From an uncultured Gammaproteobacteria bacterium (lineage in GTDB: Bacteria > Pseudomonadota > Gammaproteobacteria > PS1 > Pseudothioglobaceae): a stretch of DNA of 48,002 nucleotides. The translations under genes and the position numbers were made by a program. The stretch's first letter is position 1. Each line of letters begins with the position of its first letter. The stretch lies in contig CAJVZH010000015.1 in the NCBI GenBank assembly GCA_913020715.1, positions 1-48,002 of the forward strand, written 5' to 3'. Below, in pieces: positions 27,784 to 37,547 of this stretch. Under the pieces are notes generated by a model. It saw only the letters and a program-made list of their open reading frames with translations. It was not told the origin of the DNA and made no database searches.

Positions 27784-28966
27784 GAGCGCAAAAGAAGGCT
27801 TACAAAAAGATTTGGCTGAAATTGAAGCTGCGGGATTGTGGAAAACGGAGCGCGTTCTTGCGTCCGATCAAAAAAACCACATCACATTAGAGGGTGGCGC
27901 AGAGGTTGTTAACATGTGCGCCAACAACTATCTCGGTTTGGCCAATAACGCAGACGTTATTCAAGCGGCGAAAGACAGCTTTAGTGATTGGGGGTTTGGT
28001 CTCTCATCGGTGCGTTTTATTTGTGGCACGCAAAGTATCCACAAGGCACTGGAGTGTAAAGTGTCAGAGTTTCTTGGTATGGAAGACACCATTCTTTATG
28101 CGGCTTGCTTTGATGCCAACACCGGTTTATTTGAAACCATCCTAACAAAAGAAGATGCCGTTATTTCAGACGAGTTAAACCATGCATCCATTATTGATGG
28201 TGTGCGCCTTTGTAAAGCGACGCGTTATCGTTATAAAAATAACGATATGGCTGATCTTGAAGAAAAATTGACTGAAGCTAAAGCCGGTGGCGCAAGACGC
28301 ATTTTGATTACCACGGATGGTGTATTTTCGATGGACGGTACTGTTGCTCAGCTTGATAAGGTGTGTGACCTAGCAGATAAGTACGACGCAATGGTTCACC
28401 ACGACGATTGCCATGCGGTTGGCTTTATGGGCAAGACTGGACGTGGTGTGCATGAGTATTGCAATGTCATGGATCGTGTTGACATTATCACTGGCACGTT
28501 TGGCAAGGCATTAGGTGGTGGCTCGGGTGGTTACACTTCCGGTCGCAAAGAAATTATTGACATGTTGAGACAGCGCTCTCGCCCTTATTTATTTTCGAAT
28601 ACTGTCGCGCCTTCAATTTGTGCAGCCTCTCTTAAGGCCTTGGAGATGCTCTCAGACTCAACCGAGCTCAGAGATCGTCTAGAGGCTAATACTCATTATT
28701 TCCGCAGAGGAATGCAAGAAGCCGGATTTGATGTTGATGATGGTGATCACCCGATTGTACCGGTGATGTTGGGTGATGCAAAGTTAGCGCAGACCATGAG
28801 CAAGAAATTACTCGAGCGCGGTATTTTCGCGATTGGCTTTTTCTTTCCTGTGGTTGCCCAAGGCAAGGCAAGAATTCGCACACAAATTTCAGCTGCGCAC
28901 TCTAGGGATGACTTAGACAAGGCGATTGACGCATTTAGTGAGACGTATAAAGAGCTGTCGGATTAG
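27773..28966 (+). CDS. kbl: Glycine C-acetyltransferase (2-amino-3-ketobutyrate CoA ligase)
   Basis: Kbl is a PLP enzyme of the alpha-oxoamine synthase family that converts 2-amino-3-ketobutyrate and CoA to glycine and acetyl-CoA. The 397-aa product has [30 protein letters not shown], the [12 protein letters not shown] cofactor region and the PLP lysine in [13 protein letters not shown]. The start at 27773 ([11 protein letters not shown]), within the tdh end, gives the standard length (E. coli 398). Products feed glycine and C2 units into one-carbon metabolism. Confidence 0.96.
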   Translation: MSFKSAKEGLQKDLAEIEAAGLWKTERVLASDQKNHITLEGGAEVVNMCANNYLGLANNADVIQAAKDSFSDWGFGLSSVRFICGTQSIHKALECKVSEFLGMEDTILYAACFDANTGLFETILTKEDAVISDELNHASIIDGVRLCKATRYRYKNNDMADLEEKLTEAKAGGARRILITTDGVFSMDGTVAQLDKVCDLADKYDAMVHHDDCHAVGFMGKTGRGVHEYCNVMDRVDIITGTFGKALGGGSGGYTSGRKEIIDMLRQRSRPYLFSNTVAPSICAASLKALEMLSDSTELRDRLEANTHYFRRGMQEAGFDVDDGDHPIVPVMLGDAKLAQTMSKKLLERGIFAIGFFFPVVAQGKARIRTQISAAHSRDDLDKAIDAFSETYKELSD

Positions 28967-28991
28967 TGTTTTAAGTCAGATTGATAGTTTT

Positions 28992-29018
28992 AAAGCCGCC
29001 GAAAGGCGGTTTTTTTTG
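28992..29018 (+). terminator. Terminator of tdh-kbl
   Basis: AAAGCCGCC (28992-29000) pairs with GGCGGTTTT over a GAAA tetraloop, followed by a T-run to 29018. Confidence 0.92.
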
Positions 29019-29053
29019 TTTTTTGTTTGCATTGAAAACTCTCCTCAGTCATA

Positions 29054-29434
29054 ATGCAATTTTTTAAATTGTTTAAGCTCATGAGATCAACTCCTTGCTC
29101 TGTTTGTGGTGAAATATTAAAGTGTGGCGTCGGCACTGGCAGTTGTTGGTGCAAGTCATTCCCGCCAATTATGCCGCTTGATTTTGATCAAGATTGTCGG
29201 TGTCCTGCATGTTTATCCAAAGCTGTTGATAGGCAAATTGGCATTCTGATCGAAAAGAATGGTATTGAGCAGATGTTGTTGCTTGCTGAGCCGTATCGAA
29301 AGCATGGTGAGCCGATCGAATATCTTGAGCATGTTGATTATGAAGTCAAAGAGGGTATGTATATTTTCAGTAAATGGCAGCACATTAAGCGAGGTGAATG
29401 TTGTGGCAGCGGCTGTCAAAATTGCCCTTATTAG
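29054..29434 (+). CDS. Cysteine-rich CWC / DUF5522-type protein
   Basis: The 126-aa protein has 12 cysteines in two clusters. The N-terminal part (CSVCGEILKCG ... SCWCKSFPPIMPL ... CRCPACL, residues 15-53) matches the cysteine-rich CWC pattern; the C-terminal RGECCGSGCQNCPY matches the short DUF5522 pattern. Both look like metal-binding knuckles; function unknown. The start may instead be the ATG at 29081 (MRSTPCSVCG), since residues 1-9 are not part of the domain and neither start has a clear ribosome binding site. Confidence 0.75.
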   Translation: MQFFKLFKLMRSTPCSVCGEILKCGVGTGSCWCKSFPPIMPLDFDQDCRCPACLSKAVDRQIGILIEKNGIEQMLLLAEPYRKHGEPIEYLEHVDYEVKEGMYIFSKWQHIKRGECCGSGCQNCPY

Positions 29435-29510
29435 GCGCATAAAAGGCCATCAAAGTCAAAAAATATCATGTTAAGATGTGCATAATAATTAGATTACTTG
29501 GTGCGTAACG

Positions 29511-29726
29511 ATGACTAGAGACGAGACAAAAAAGCTATTAGCGCAACACGATATGTTTGGTTGTGAAGACACTCTTGAGCAAGCTATGCAAGATCTTGAC
29601 GATCACTTGGCGGTGATTCCAGAAGAGTATCGGGCAGACGCTTATATTGGGGCGTTTGAGCTTTACAACACCGCTCTTAAATTAATTGAAAAAGCCCAAC
29701 AGGGTAGAGATGAAGAAGAGGGGTAG
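29511..29726 (+). CDS. Small acidic protein of unknown function, 71 aa
   Basis: A soluble, helical and acidic protein (MTRDETKKLLAQHDMFGCED ... EKAQQGRDEEEG) with one Cys. No domain recognised. It lies between the CWC protein and def on the same strand, with 27 bases to def, so it may share def's transcript. Confidence 0.6.
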   Translation: MTRDETKKLLAQHDMFGCEDTLEQAMQDLDDHLAVIPEEYRADAYIGAFELYNTALKLIEKAQQGRDEEEG

Positions 29727-29753
29727 ATCCCTTGTTCGACACAAAATAAACGC

Positions 29754-30326
29754 ATGATTCGAAATATTATTGAAATTGGCAACCCAGCGCTGCGCGAAGT
29801 TGCAAAAGAAGTTCCTATTAAGGACATCAAGTTAGAGACAACACAACAGCTGGTTGATGATTTAATTGAGACGATGCGTCACGCTAATGGTGCCGGTTTG
29901 GCGGCAACCCAAATTGCCATACCACTTAGAGTTTGTGTGATTGAGGTCAGTAAAAACCCCCGCTACCCTTATAAGCCCGACATACCACTGACTGTTCTTA
30001 TTAATCCAGTGATTACTTTTCTCTCAGAGGAAAGATTGTCTGTATATGAAGGCTGTTTATCGGTGCCCAATGTACGGGGCGAAGTTGAGCGTTGTCCGGA
30101 AATTAGAGTGCAAGCACTGGACAGAGAGGGGGTTGAAATCGACATTACCGTTCAAGGCATCACCGCTGGCACTTTTCAGCACGAACTTGATCATCTGGAT
30201 GGTGTTGTTTTTATAGATAAAGTAAAAGATTCAAAAACTCTATGCACACTGAAAGAATTTGCTGAATTTCATGAAGATCAGTTTCGTAACACCGTCAAAC
30301 AAATCGTTGAGCATTACGGCAGTTAA
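29754..30326 (+). CDS. def: Peptide deformylase
   Basis: Def removes the formyl group from nascent peptides. The 190-aa product has the three family motifs: GAGLAATQ (motif 1), EGCLSVP with the metal-binding Cys (motif 2) and QHELDHLDG with HExxH (motif 3). The loop before motif 2 (KNPRYPYKPDIPL) is that of the 'RYP' subgroup. Not in the usual def-fmt operon; no fmt is seen here, so another def copy beside fmt may exist elsewhere in the genome. Confidence 0.93.
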   Translation: MIRNIIEIGNPALREVAKEVPIKDIKLETTQQLVDDLIETMRHANGAGLAATQIAIPLRVCVIEVSKNPRYPYKPDIPLTVLINPVITFLSEERLSVYEGCLSVPNVRGEVERCPEIRVQALDREGVEIDITVQGITAGTFQHELDHLDGVVFIDKVKDSKTLCTLKEFAEFHEDQFRNTVKQIVEHYGS

Positions 30327-30392
30327 CTGAATTTTACAAAGCCAAATCTAAAGATGGCTTATACTGTTCGTTCAAATTATTAAGGAGAGAGT

Positions 30393-31502
30393 ATGAAAAC
30401 TAAAGCGGCGGTTGCCTGGGCGGCAAAACAACCACTATCAATTGAAGAGATAGATATTATGGGACCAAAAGCTGGGGAGGTCTTATTAAAAGTGCATGCT
30501 TCTGGCGTTTGCCATACCGATGCATTTACTCTTTCTGGTGAAGACCCTGAGGCTTCATTTCCTTGCGTACTGGGCCACGAAGGCGGCTGTGAAGTGGTTG
30601 AATTAGGTGCCGGCGTTAAAAATCTAAAAGTTGGCGACCATGTGATCCCGCTCTATATTCCAGAGTGTGGTGAGTGCAAGTTCTGTCTTTCAACAAAATC
30701 CAACTTATGTCAATCGATTGCTGGCACAGTTTGGACCGGTTATATGCCGGACGGCACGCGTCGTTTTTCGCACAAAGGAAAAGACATTTTTCATTATATG
30801 GGTTGCTCTACTTTTTCTGAATACACAGTCGTGCCAGAGATTGCTTTGGCAAAAATCAATCCCGCCGCGCCGCTTGATAAGGCTTGCTTGTTGGGTTGCG
30901 GTGTAACTACCGGTATTGGTGCAGTTTTGAATACTGCCAAAGTTGAAGCCGGCTCAACCGTCGCTGTATTTGGTTTGGGCGGTATTGGTCTTTCTTGTAT
31001 TCAGGGTGCGGTCATGGCAGGCGCAGAGCGCATCATTGCTATTGATATTAATCCGGATAAATTTGAGTTTGCACGCCAACTAGGCGCCACAGATTTTGTT
31101 AACCCTAATGACGTTAACGGCTCTTTTGTTGAATATATGCAAGACACATACGATGGCGGTCCAGATTACTCGTTTGAGTGTATTGGCAACACTCACGTCA
31201 TGCGTGATGCTTTAGAGTGTACTCACATGGGCTGGGGTGTTTCTACGGTGATTGGCGTTGCTGGTGCAGGACAAACAATTGAAACAAGACCGTTTAATTT
31301 GGTTGTTGGCAGGACTTGGAAGGGTACAGCATTTGGTGGCGTGAAAGGGCGAACTGAACTCCCTGGTTATGTTGATCGTTACATGAGTGGTGAAATTGAA
31401 CTTGACTCTTTGGTAACGCATACTATGCCACTGGAAGACATCAACAGGGCGTTTGATTTGATGCACAGCGGCGAGAGTATTCGTTCGGTCATTATCTTTT
31501 AG
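30393..31502 (+). CDS. frmA: S-(hydroxymethyl)glutathione dehydrogenase (class III ADH)
   Basis: It oxidises the spontaneous adduct of formaldehyde and glutathione to S-formylglutathione with NAD+. The 369-aa product has the class III start [18 protein letters not shown], catalytic zinc residues in [13 protein letters not shown] and GHEGG, the structural zinc cluster [15 protein letters not shown] and the dinucleotide motif GLGGIGLS. Ribosome binding site AAGGAGAGA. It forms an operon with fghA (15 bases apart). Formaldehyde from methylamine or betaine demethylation is its likely substrate source here. Confidence 0.96.
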   Translation: MKTKAAVAWAAKQPLSIEEIDIMGPKAGEVLLKVHASGVCHTDAFTLSGEDPEASFPCVLGHEGGCEVVELGAGVKNLKVGDHVIPLYIPECGECKFCLSTKSNLCQSIAGTVWTGYMPDGTRRFSHKGKDIFHYMGCSTFSEYTVVPEIALAKINPAAPLDKACLLGCGVTTGIGAVLNTAKVEAGSTVAVFGLGGIGLSCIQGAVMAGAERIIAIDINPDKFEFARQLGATDFVNPNDVNGSFVEYMQDTYDGGPDYSFECIGNTHVMRDALECTHMGWGVSTVIGVAGAGQTIETRPFNLVVGRTWKGTAFGGVKGRTELPGYVDRYMSGEIELDSLVTHTMPLEDINRAFDLMHSGESIRSVIIF

Positions 31503-31517
31503 ACGCGAGGGCCTCTA

Positions 31518-32360
31518 ATGAAATTAATCGAATCCATTAAAGAATTTTCTGGTTATTTAAATCGCTACGAACACGAATCAGAGGTTTGTAATTGTTTGAT
31601 GACTTTTTCGGTATTTTTACCGAAAGAGACTGAGAGAGAAAAAGTGTCAACATTGTATTGGCTGTCAGGCCTTACTTGTACTGATGATAACGTGCGCACC
31701 AAGGCCGGCATGCAGCGCTACGCTGCTGAGCATAGTATTGCTTTGGTGTTCCCTGATACCAGTCCAAGAGGTGAGGGTGTGCCAGATTTGCCCGAGCGTT
31801 ATGATCTAGGTCAGGGTGCGGGGTTTTATGTCAATGCCACAGAAGGCGAGTGGGCGAAGCACTACCAAATGTACGATTATGTGGTCAACGAATTACCAAC
31901 TTTACTTGAAGATTGTCTGCCCTTAAAGCTAGGTGTCCGTTCTATTTCTGGGCATTCGATGGGTGGCCACGGTGCACTTATTTGCGCGTTGAAAAATCCA
32001 CAGAAATACAGCTCTGTGTCAGCTTTCGCACCGATTTGCAATCCAATTGAGTGCGGATGGGGGCAAGGTTGTTTTGGTGCTTATCTCGGTAATGACAAGA
32101 GTGACTGGCGGCAATACGACGCCACAGAGCTTGTTAAGGCGGGCAATAAAATGCCGCACATACTTATTGATCAAGGCATCGGCGATGATTTTTATGATGA
32201 AAAACAGTTGTTGCCGGAGAATTTTTCACAGGTGTGTGCCGAGTCCTCTCAGGCGCTTGAACTAAGAATGCAAGATGATTATGATCATAGCTATCATTTC
32301 ATATCCACTTTCATTGGCGAACATGTTGCTTACCACGCAAAGGCGATGAAGGTGGAGTAG
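31518..32360 (+). CDS. fghA: S-formylglutathione hydrolase
   Basis: FghA hydrolyses S-formylglutathione to formate and glutathione, completing glutathione-dependent formaldehyde oxidation. The 280-aa esterase-D-type protein has WLSGLTCTDDN, FPDTSPRGEG, the nucleophile motif GHSMGGHGAL, and the terminal DHSYHFISTFIGEH with the catalytic His. It follows frmA directly. Confidence 0.96.
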   Translation: MKLIESIKEFSGYLNRYEHESEVCNCLMTFSVFLPKETEREKVSTLYWLSGLTCTDDNVRTKAGMQRYAAEHSIALVFPDTSPRGEGVPDLPERYDLGQGAGFYVNATEGEWAKHYQMYDYVVNELPTLLEDCLPLKLGVRSISGHSMGGHGALICALKNPQKYSSVSAFAPICNPIECGWGQGCFGAYLGNDKSDWRQYDATELVKAGNKMPHILIDQGIGDDFYDEKQLLPENFSQVCAESSQALELRMQDDYDHSYHFISTFIGEHVAYHAKAMKVE

Positions 32361-32375
32361 CAACTTATCGTTATT

Positions 32376-32412
32376 ATCGATAACAGCTGTTTGATTTTTT
32401 GTTATCGATTTT
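32376..32412 (+). terminator. Probable terminator after fghA
   Basis: ATCGATAAC (32376-32384) pairs with GTTATCGAT (32401-32409) across a 16-base loop that ends in six T; TTTT follows in part. The stem is AT-rich, so strength is uncertain. Confidence 0.5.
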
Positions 32413-32457
32413 CGTAGGAAGTGTTAAGATTCTTGCTCGAATTCTTTGGAGTGTAAA

Positions 32458-33474
32458 GTGCAGTTTTGTCAACAATTATCGGCTTATCTAGGCACAAAGG
32501 AGTACACCGGCTATCAGCTGTACCAGGATATGTTCGAGCAAGCTATTTTGTGCGATAAATGCAACTACGATAGTGTTGCCCTTACTGAGCATCATCTGAT
32601 CAATATTTTGATGATGCCGGCACCCCTGCAGTTTGCAGTGAAAATTGCCGCTTCAACAAAAAACATCAAAATTATTACTGCAGTTGGGGTTTTGCCAATT
32701 CACGATATGCGCATCTACGCAGGAGAAGTAATTACCGCGCAAATGTTTACCGACGATCGATTGATCCTTGGCGTGGGTAGGGGTGCTTTCGCTTGTGAGA
32801 TGGCGTTATTGGGCTCGCCGCTTGAAGAGTCCCGAGATAAATTCAATGAGTCACTGGATGTCTTAACCGCACTTCTTTCAGAAGAAGAGGTCTCTTGGCA
32901 GGGTGATTACTATCACTTCGACTCACTCACCGCAATGCCAAGGCCAATGACTGAGGGTGGTCCGCCGATTATGATGGCGGTATTAAATCCGGAAGGGGTT
33001 TATGCTTGTACCAAGCGCGGCTTTCATATCATGACAACGCCACTGGCAGGCAATCACCAACTAATGCTTGACCAAGTGGATGGCTTTAATCGAGCCAAAG
33101 CAGAGATGGGCGAGCTGGGTAAAGACTTAACTCTGTCGTTATCAAGAGGTGCTTTTGTTGTCAATAATGAGACAGATAGAAAAGCCAAGCTTGATCAGGC
33201 TTATGAGTATTTTGCGCGTTTTGACAACGTTTTTACTGGGCCGGGTATTGTTAAAAATGGCATGATTGAAATCTTGCCGAGAAAGCAAAGCATGGAAGAG
33301 TTGGCGGACAGCTTATTGATTTGCACGCCTGAGGAAATGATTGATCAGCTGTCGGTGTATAGCGAAATCGGCATTGATCGAATGATTCTTAATATGAACT
33401 TTGGCGCCAGTCATGAGGATACCATGACCTCGATCCAACGATTTTCAGAAGAGGTAATGCCTCACTTTAATTAA
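32458..33474 (+). CDS. Luciferase-family (LLM class) flavin-dependent monooxygenase
   Basis: The 338-aa TIM-barrel protein shows the bacterial-luciferase-like pattern: YQDMFEQAILCDKCNYDSV, ALTEHHLINI (the EHH signature), DDRLILGVGRGAF and MAVLNPEG. Such enzymes use reduced flavin and O2 on diverse small organic substrates; a reductase partner is not adjacent. The start is GTG at 32458 because GGAG lies 6 bases before it; an in-frame TTG at 32446 overlaps that site. It opens a group with a tautomerase and a hydrolase, suggesting a catabolic pathway. Confidence 0.85.
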   Translation: MQFCQQLSAYLGTKEYTGYQLYQDMFEQAILCDKCNYDSVALTEHHLINILMMPAPLQFAVKIAASTKNIKIITAVGVLPIHDMRIYAGEVITAQMFTDDRLILGVGRGAFACEMALLGSPLEESRDKFNESLDVLTALLSEEEVSWQGDYYHFDSLTAMPRPMTEGGPPIMMAVLNPEGVYACTKRGFHIMTTPLAGNHQLMLDQVDGFNRAKAEMGELGKDLTLSLSRGAFVVNNETDRKAKLDQAYEYFARFDNVFTGPGIVKNGMIEILPRKQSMEELADSLLICTPEEMIDQLSVYSEIGIDRMILNMNFGASHEDTMTSIQRFSEEVMPHFN

Positions 33475-33496
33475 CTTAATTTTCAAGGAGTAAGAT

Positions 33497-33691
33497 ATGC
33501 CAATTATTAGAGTAGAAATGTTCCCAGGTAGAACGCGTGATCAAAAACGTGAACTGGTAAAAGAGTTAACCGAGAGCTTTGTCAACACTTGTGGCGGCCC
33601 TGCAGCTTCGGTGACAGTGGTTTTGACCGATGTTGAAAAAGAGGATTGGGGCTCAGGAGGCGAGCTTTGTATTGATAAATTCCCGGACTAG
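33497..33691 (+). CDS. 4-oxalocrotonate tautomerase-family protein
   Basis: The 64-aa protein (MPIIRVEMFPGRTRDQKREL) has the catalytic N-terminal Pro (after Met removal) and Arg11, as in 4-OT-type tautomerases. Residue 39 is Thr instead of the usual Arg, and residue 50 is Trp instead of Phe, so its substrate probably differs from 2-hydroxymuconate. Ribosome binding site AAGGAG. 22 bases after the monooxygenase and 6 before the hydrolase. Confidence 0.85.
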   Translation: MPIIRVEMFPGRTRDQKRELVKELTESFVNTCGGPAASVTVVLTDVEKEDWGSGGELCIDKFPD

Positions 33692-33697
33692 CAAACT

Positions 33698-34471
33698 ATG
33701 AGCAGCGTTGAGTGTGCTTATGAGATAAGTGGTAGTGGCCCAGCCGTTTTTCTGGTGCACGGCATTGGTGCTCGAAAAAACGCTTGGGATGGCGTTAAAG
33801 CGCAGCTTGAAAAAGATTTTACTTGTATTGGTTACGACCTTCGAGGGCATGGCGAGTCACCCAAAGGTGAGCCGCCCTATTCTCTTGAGGCCTTGGTTGC
33901 GGACCTTGAGAATCTTAGAGAAAAACTGGCTTTTGATAAAATACATATCGTCGGCCATTCTTTGGGCGGTATGATCGGCCCAGCTTATGCCAAGGCCTAT
34001 CCACAATACACTCTTAGTGTTTCTTTGTTGAGTACTGCGGCATTCCGCAGCGAAGATGACAGCGTCAAAGTAAAGGGCGTGGTCTCCAGTATGCATGAAA
34101 AAGGCATAGAGGCGGTTCTCAGTACTTTGACAAATCGGTGGTTTACCGATACCTTTATTGCCAACAATCCTGATAAAGTTGATTTTCGATTAAAGCAAGT
34201 GTTAGAAACCGATCCAGAGGTTTTTTTAGAGGTTTTTAGAATTTACGCAGAAACCGAAATGTCGTCCTGGTTGCCCGCTGTTAAACAGCCTTGTTTGGTG
34301 CTAACCGGCGAGAACGATGGCGGTTGCAATCCAAGACTTAACCGGCTCATCCATTCGGCATTACCGGATTCTGAGCTTGTTATTCTTGAAAACTACAAGC
34401 ATTCGCTATTAATGGAGGCGGCGGATGAAGTTGGCAGGTGTGTCTTTGACTTCCTTCAGCGACACCCTTGA
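33698..34471 (+). CDS. Alpha/beta hydrolase (enol-lactonase-like)
   Basis: The 257-aa protein has HGIGARKNAWDGV (oxyanion region), DLRGHGESP, the nucleophile elbow GHSLGG, an acid in LTGENDGGCNP and a late His in ENYKHSLLMEA: a complete Ser-Asp-His triad. By eye it resembles the PcaD-like 3-oxoadipate enol-lactonase group, but that group is broad. It starts 6 bases after the tautomerase stop. Confidence 0.85.
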   Translation: MSSVECAYEISGSGPAVFLVHGIGARKNAWDGVKAQLEKDFTCIGYDLRGHGESPKGEPPYSLEALVADLENLREKLAFDKIHIVGHSLGGMIGPAYAKAYPQYTLSVSLLSTAAFRSEDDSVKVKGVVSSMHEKGIEAVLSTLTNRWFTDTFIANNPDKVDFRLKQVLETDPEVFLEVFRIYAETEMSSWLPAVKQPCLVLTGENDGGCNPRLNRLIHSALPDSELVILENYKHSLLMEAADEVGRCVFDFLQRHP

Positions 34472-34526
34472 AGCCGGTCAGGCGTAAAATCTGCGGTTTC
34501 ATTACTTAATTTGCTTTACAGGGCCA

Positions 34527-35996
34527 ATGACAGAGCAGTATTTTTCACAATTTCGTCAAGGCATTATCGGTATTGATGCCTCTATCGAAGCGCCTGATGG
34601 TAGTTTGAAGCCTATTGTATATGCTGATTGGACAGCGAGTGGGCGCAACTACCTGCCTATCGAGGTGCGCATACAAGAAGAAATTATGCCTTTTGTTGCC
34701 AATACTCACACCGAGGCGAGTGGCACTGGCATGGCAACAACCCACGCTTATAAAAGCGCCCAACAATTGATTAAAGAGCATGTTAATGCTGCCAGCACCG
34801 ATGTGATCCTGACAACCGATTCTGGGATGACGGGTGTTGTTAATAAGTTCCAAAGGATATTAGGTTTTCGCAGTGCCGAATCTGGCCAGCTTAGCGATGC
34901 TAAGCGACCGGTGGTGTTTGTCACTCATATGGAGCATCATTCAAATCACACCAGTTGGCTTGAAACGATTGCTATTGTTGAAGTGATTCCGCCTAATACT
35001 GAAGGCTTGGTGGATTTGCAGGCGCTAACGACTTTACTTGAAAAGCACAAAGATCGACCGATGAAAGTTGCGTCGGTAACGGCTTGTTCCAACGTTACTG
35101 GTATTTCTACACCCATTCATCAGATTGCCAAATTAATGCATGAGGCGGGCGGTTATTGTTTTGTGGATTATGCTTGCTCAGCGCCTTATGTCGATATTAA
35201 TATGCACCCACAAGATCAAGACGAGTATTTAGATGCTGTTTTTTTCTCACCCCATAAGTTTTTAGGCGGCCCCGGCTCATGTGGCGTATTAGTTTTTAAT
35301 AATGAGCTTTATCACAACGAGGTGCCAGATCATCCCGGTGGCGATACAGTGGAGTGGACCAACCCTTGGGGTGGGCATAAATACTTCGAGGATATTGAAG
35401 TTAGAGAGGACGGAGGTACGCCTGCCTTCTTGCAAACAATTAAGGCGGCAATGTGTATCAGCTTGAAAGCTGAAATGGGAGTGGAAAACATTCAAAAAAG
35501 AGAGAATCACTTAAAAAAGTTGTTTTTTGACGGAATATCAAATACACCAAATTTATTGATTTTGGAGTCAAATCGCTTAGATAGACTTGCCATTTTCTCT
35601 TTTTGCATTGCAGAGCTTAATTACAATTTGGGTGTGCGCATGCTCAATGATCGTTTTGGTATTCAGTGCCGAGGAGGGTGTTCGTGCGCGGGTACTTATG
35701 GCCACCATCTTTTTGGTATTGATCAAGTACAATCCAAAAAAATTACCGATAGGATTGACGTCGGTGATTTGTCGAAAAAGCCAGGCTGGATAAGGATATC
35801 CCTACACCCAACAATGACAGATAAAGAAGTTTTATTTATTATTGAAAGTGTTAAGTCTTTGGCTGAGAATCATCACGACTGGTCTCAAGACTACGAATTG
35901 AATTTAAACACTGGTCAGTACCAGTTTTGCCTGAATAATTCTACTTTAAGGCTAAAAAATCGAATCAAACAGCAATTATCAGCTAATTTTATCTAG
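34527..35996 (+). CDS. Class-V aminotransferase / cysteine desulfurase-fold protein
   Basis: The 489-aa PLP enzyme has the start YADWTASGRNYLPIE, NTHTEASGTGMATTHAY, THMEHHSNHTSW (cofactor stacking His region), the PLP lysine in FFSPHKFLGGPGS and a GGCSCAG segment. It is longer than SufS/NifS (about 400 aa) by its C-terminal tail. The family is widespread and its reaction is not known to me. It lies 55 bases after the hydrolase and may belong to the same operon. Confidence 0.85.
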   Translation: MTEQYFSQFRQGIIGIDASIEAPDGSLKPIVYADWTASGRNYLPIEVRIQEEIMPFVANTHTEASGTGMATTHAYKSAQQLIKEHVNAASTDVILTTDSGMTGVVNKFQRILGFRSAESGQLSDAKRPVVFVTHMEHHSNHTSWLETIAIVEVIPPNTEGLVDLQALTTLLEKHKDRPMKVASVTACSNVTGISTPIHQIAKLMHEAGGYCFVDYACSAPYVDINMHPQDQDEYLDAVFFSPHKFLGGPGSCGVLVFNNELYHNEVPDHPGGDTVEWTNPWGGHKYFEDIEVREDGGTPAFLQTIKAAMCISLKAEMGVENIQKRENHLKKLFFDGISNTPNLLILESNRLDRLAIFSFCIAELNYNLGVRMLNDRFGIQCRGGCSCAGTYGHHLFGIDQVQSKKITDRIDVGDLSKKPGWIRISLHPTMTDKEVLFIIESVKSLAENHHDWSQDYELNLNTGQYQFCLNNSTLRLKNRIKQQLSANFI

Positions 35997-36154
35997 TAGT
36001 TTAGTATTCAACATGAACTATTTTCTGTTCTGTAAAAAAGTTCAATTTAAGGTGTTTTTCCGCATTTCAATGCTATATACTCTTATTCGGTAGGTGTAGA
36101 AATGTGCCTGCTAAGAAAAAAAGTTGTTTTTTTTAATACTAAAGGAGAGTAATT

Positions 36155-37528
36155 TTGGAAGAACAAATTGCACAATTAGCCGCACAGGTCGCAACGACAA
36201 ACACGATGTTTGCCGAGACCTATTATTTTTTATCGATACCGTTGATGATGATTATTCACGCAGGTTTCCTCGCCTATGAAATGGGCGCAACTCGCTTGAA
36301 GAATACGTTATCCTCAGGTATCAAAAACCTCTTAGCGTTTGCGTTTACGATCATAACGTTTTACTTCTTTGGTTGGTGGTTCTACTGGGCCTTACCAACT
36401 GGCTTCACAGGATCAGAGGGCTACATGGCCATATCTGGTATTGAGTATGCCAACGCAATTGCATTTCCTTGGGGTGATTCAGCACAATATATGGGACCAA
36501 ATATTGCTGATAATGCATCGGGTGTATTCTGGGGTGCTTTCGCTTTATTTGCTGCCACAACAGCATCAATCATGTCGGGCGCTTTAATCGAGCGTGTACA
36601 GACTGTTGGTTTTGTTATTTGTGCGATTGTATTGGGATCATTCGCATGGGTTGTCGCCGCCGCTTGGGGCTGGCATGCTGACGGTTGGTTAGTAACTGAA
36701 TGGGGCGTTCATGACTTTGGTGCTGCTGGACTTGTCCATGCTGTAGCTGGTTTCTTCGCTCTTGGTGTTCTTATCAATTTAGGCCCTCGTGTTGGCAAGT
36801 TTAATGCTGATGGCTCAGCTAACCATCTTGCTGGTCATAATATGCCGCTAACGGTTGTTGGCTTAATGCTAATCATTGTTGGTTTCTTTGGCTTCTTGAT
36901 GGCGTGTATTATCCTTCCGGGTGAAGCATGGTCATGGGCAGGTACAGGTACAACGATTTATGGTACACGCATGACATTATCGGCGCTTGCGTTTGGTATT
37001 GTTATGGCTGTTTCTGGCGGTATTGTTGGCGCTTGGATATTTACTAGAGATCCATTCTGGATGATGTCTGGCGCTCTTGCCGGTATTATCTCGGTTGCCT
37101 CTGGTCTTGATATTTACTTCCCATCACAAATCTTAATCATCTCTATGCTCGCAGGTGTTATTCTGAAGCCTTGTGCTGACTTTGTTGAGAGTATGGGTAT
37201 TGATGACGCGGTTGGCGCGGTAACGGTACACGGTACGATTGGTATCTTTGGCGTGTTAATGCTAGGTGTGATGGCCTCTGGCTATCCTGCACTAGACGCA
37301 TATGCTCCTGAAGGAACTGCAACAATTAGCTTTGTTGGTCAATTGGTTGGTTCAGTTGTGTTTATCTTGCTTGGTATTGTTCCGGGCTACATTGTTTCAG
37401 CAATCCTTAAGGCTTGTGGAATGTTACGTGTACCTGACGCAGTTCAAGAAAAAGGTCTTGACGTTGTTAAAGTTCCTGCGCAAGCATACCCTGAAGGTAT
37501 GAATAGCCCAGCATCTGAAGACGTTTAA
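36155..37528 (+). CDS. amt: Divergent Amt-family ammonium/methylammonium transporter
   Basis: The 457-aa protein has about 11-12 membrane segments and the Amt landmarks: IIHAGFLAYEMGATRLKNT, the twin pore histidines in HDFGAAGLVHAVAG (His195) and VTVHGTIGIFG (about His359), and Asp187. The start is TTG, preceded by AAGGAGAG at about 36142-36149. No glnK precedes it, unlike the usual glnK-amtB pair. Given gmaS and mgs genes about 8 kb away, uptake of methylammonium as well as ammonium is plausible; it is an inference. Confidence 0.9.
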   Translation: MEEQIAQLAAQVATTNTMFAETYYFLSIPLMMIIHAGFLAYEMGATRLKNTLSSGIKNLLAFAFTIITFYFFGWWFYWALPTGFTGSEGYMAISGIEYANAIAFPWGDSAQYMGPNIADNASGVFWGAFALFAATTASIMSGALIERVQTVGFVICAIVLGSFAWVVAAAWGWHADGWLVTEWGVHDFGAAGLVHAVAGFFALGVLINLGPRVGKFNADGSANHLAGHNMPLTVVGLMLIIVGFFGFLMACIILPGEAWSWAGTGTTIYGTRMTLSALAFGIVMAVSGGIVGAWIFTRDPFWMMSGALAGIISVASGLDIYFPSQILIISMLAGVILKPCADFVESMGIDDAVGAVTVHGTIGIFGVLMLGVMASGYPALDAYAPEGTATISFVGQLVGSVVFILLGIVPGYIVSAILKACGMLRVPDAVQEKGLDVVKVPAQAYPEGMNSPASEDV

Positions 37529-37547
37529 TCTAATATAGGAGAATATT

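Noticed and set aside
30333-30365. TTTACA with TATACT as the frmA promoter, with an AAGCCA/TGGCTT inverted repeat between
   Set aside because: The 21-base spacing is too long for a standard promoter; only the TATACT is convincing, so it was not listed.
35998-36019. AGTTTA-N10-TGAACT before amt as a third copy of the bhmT-type operator
   Set aside because: Arms have a mismatch and the spacing does not fit the 8-3-8 design; it also begins directly after the upstream stop codon.
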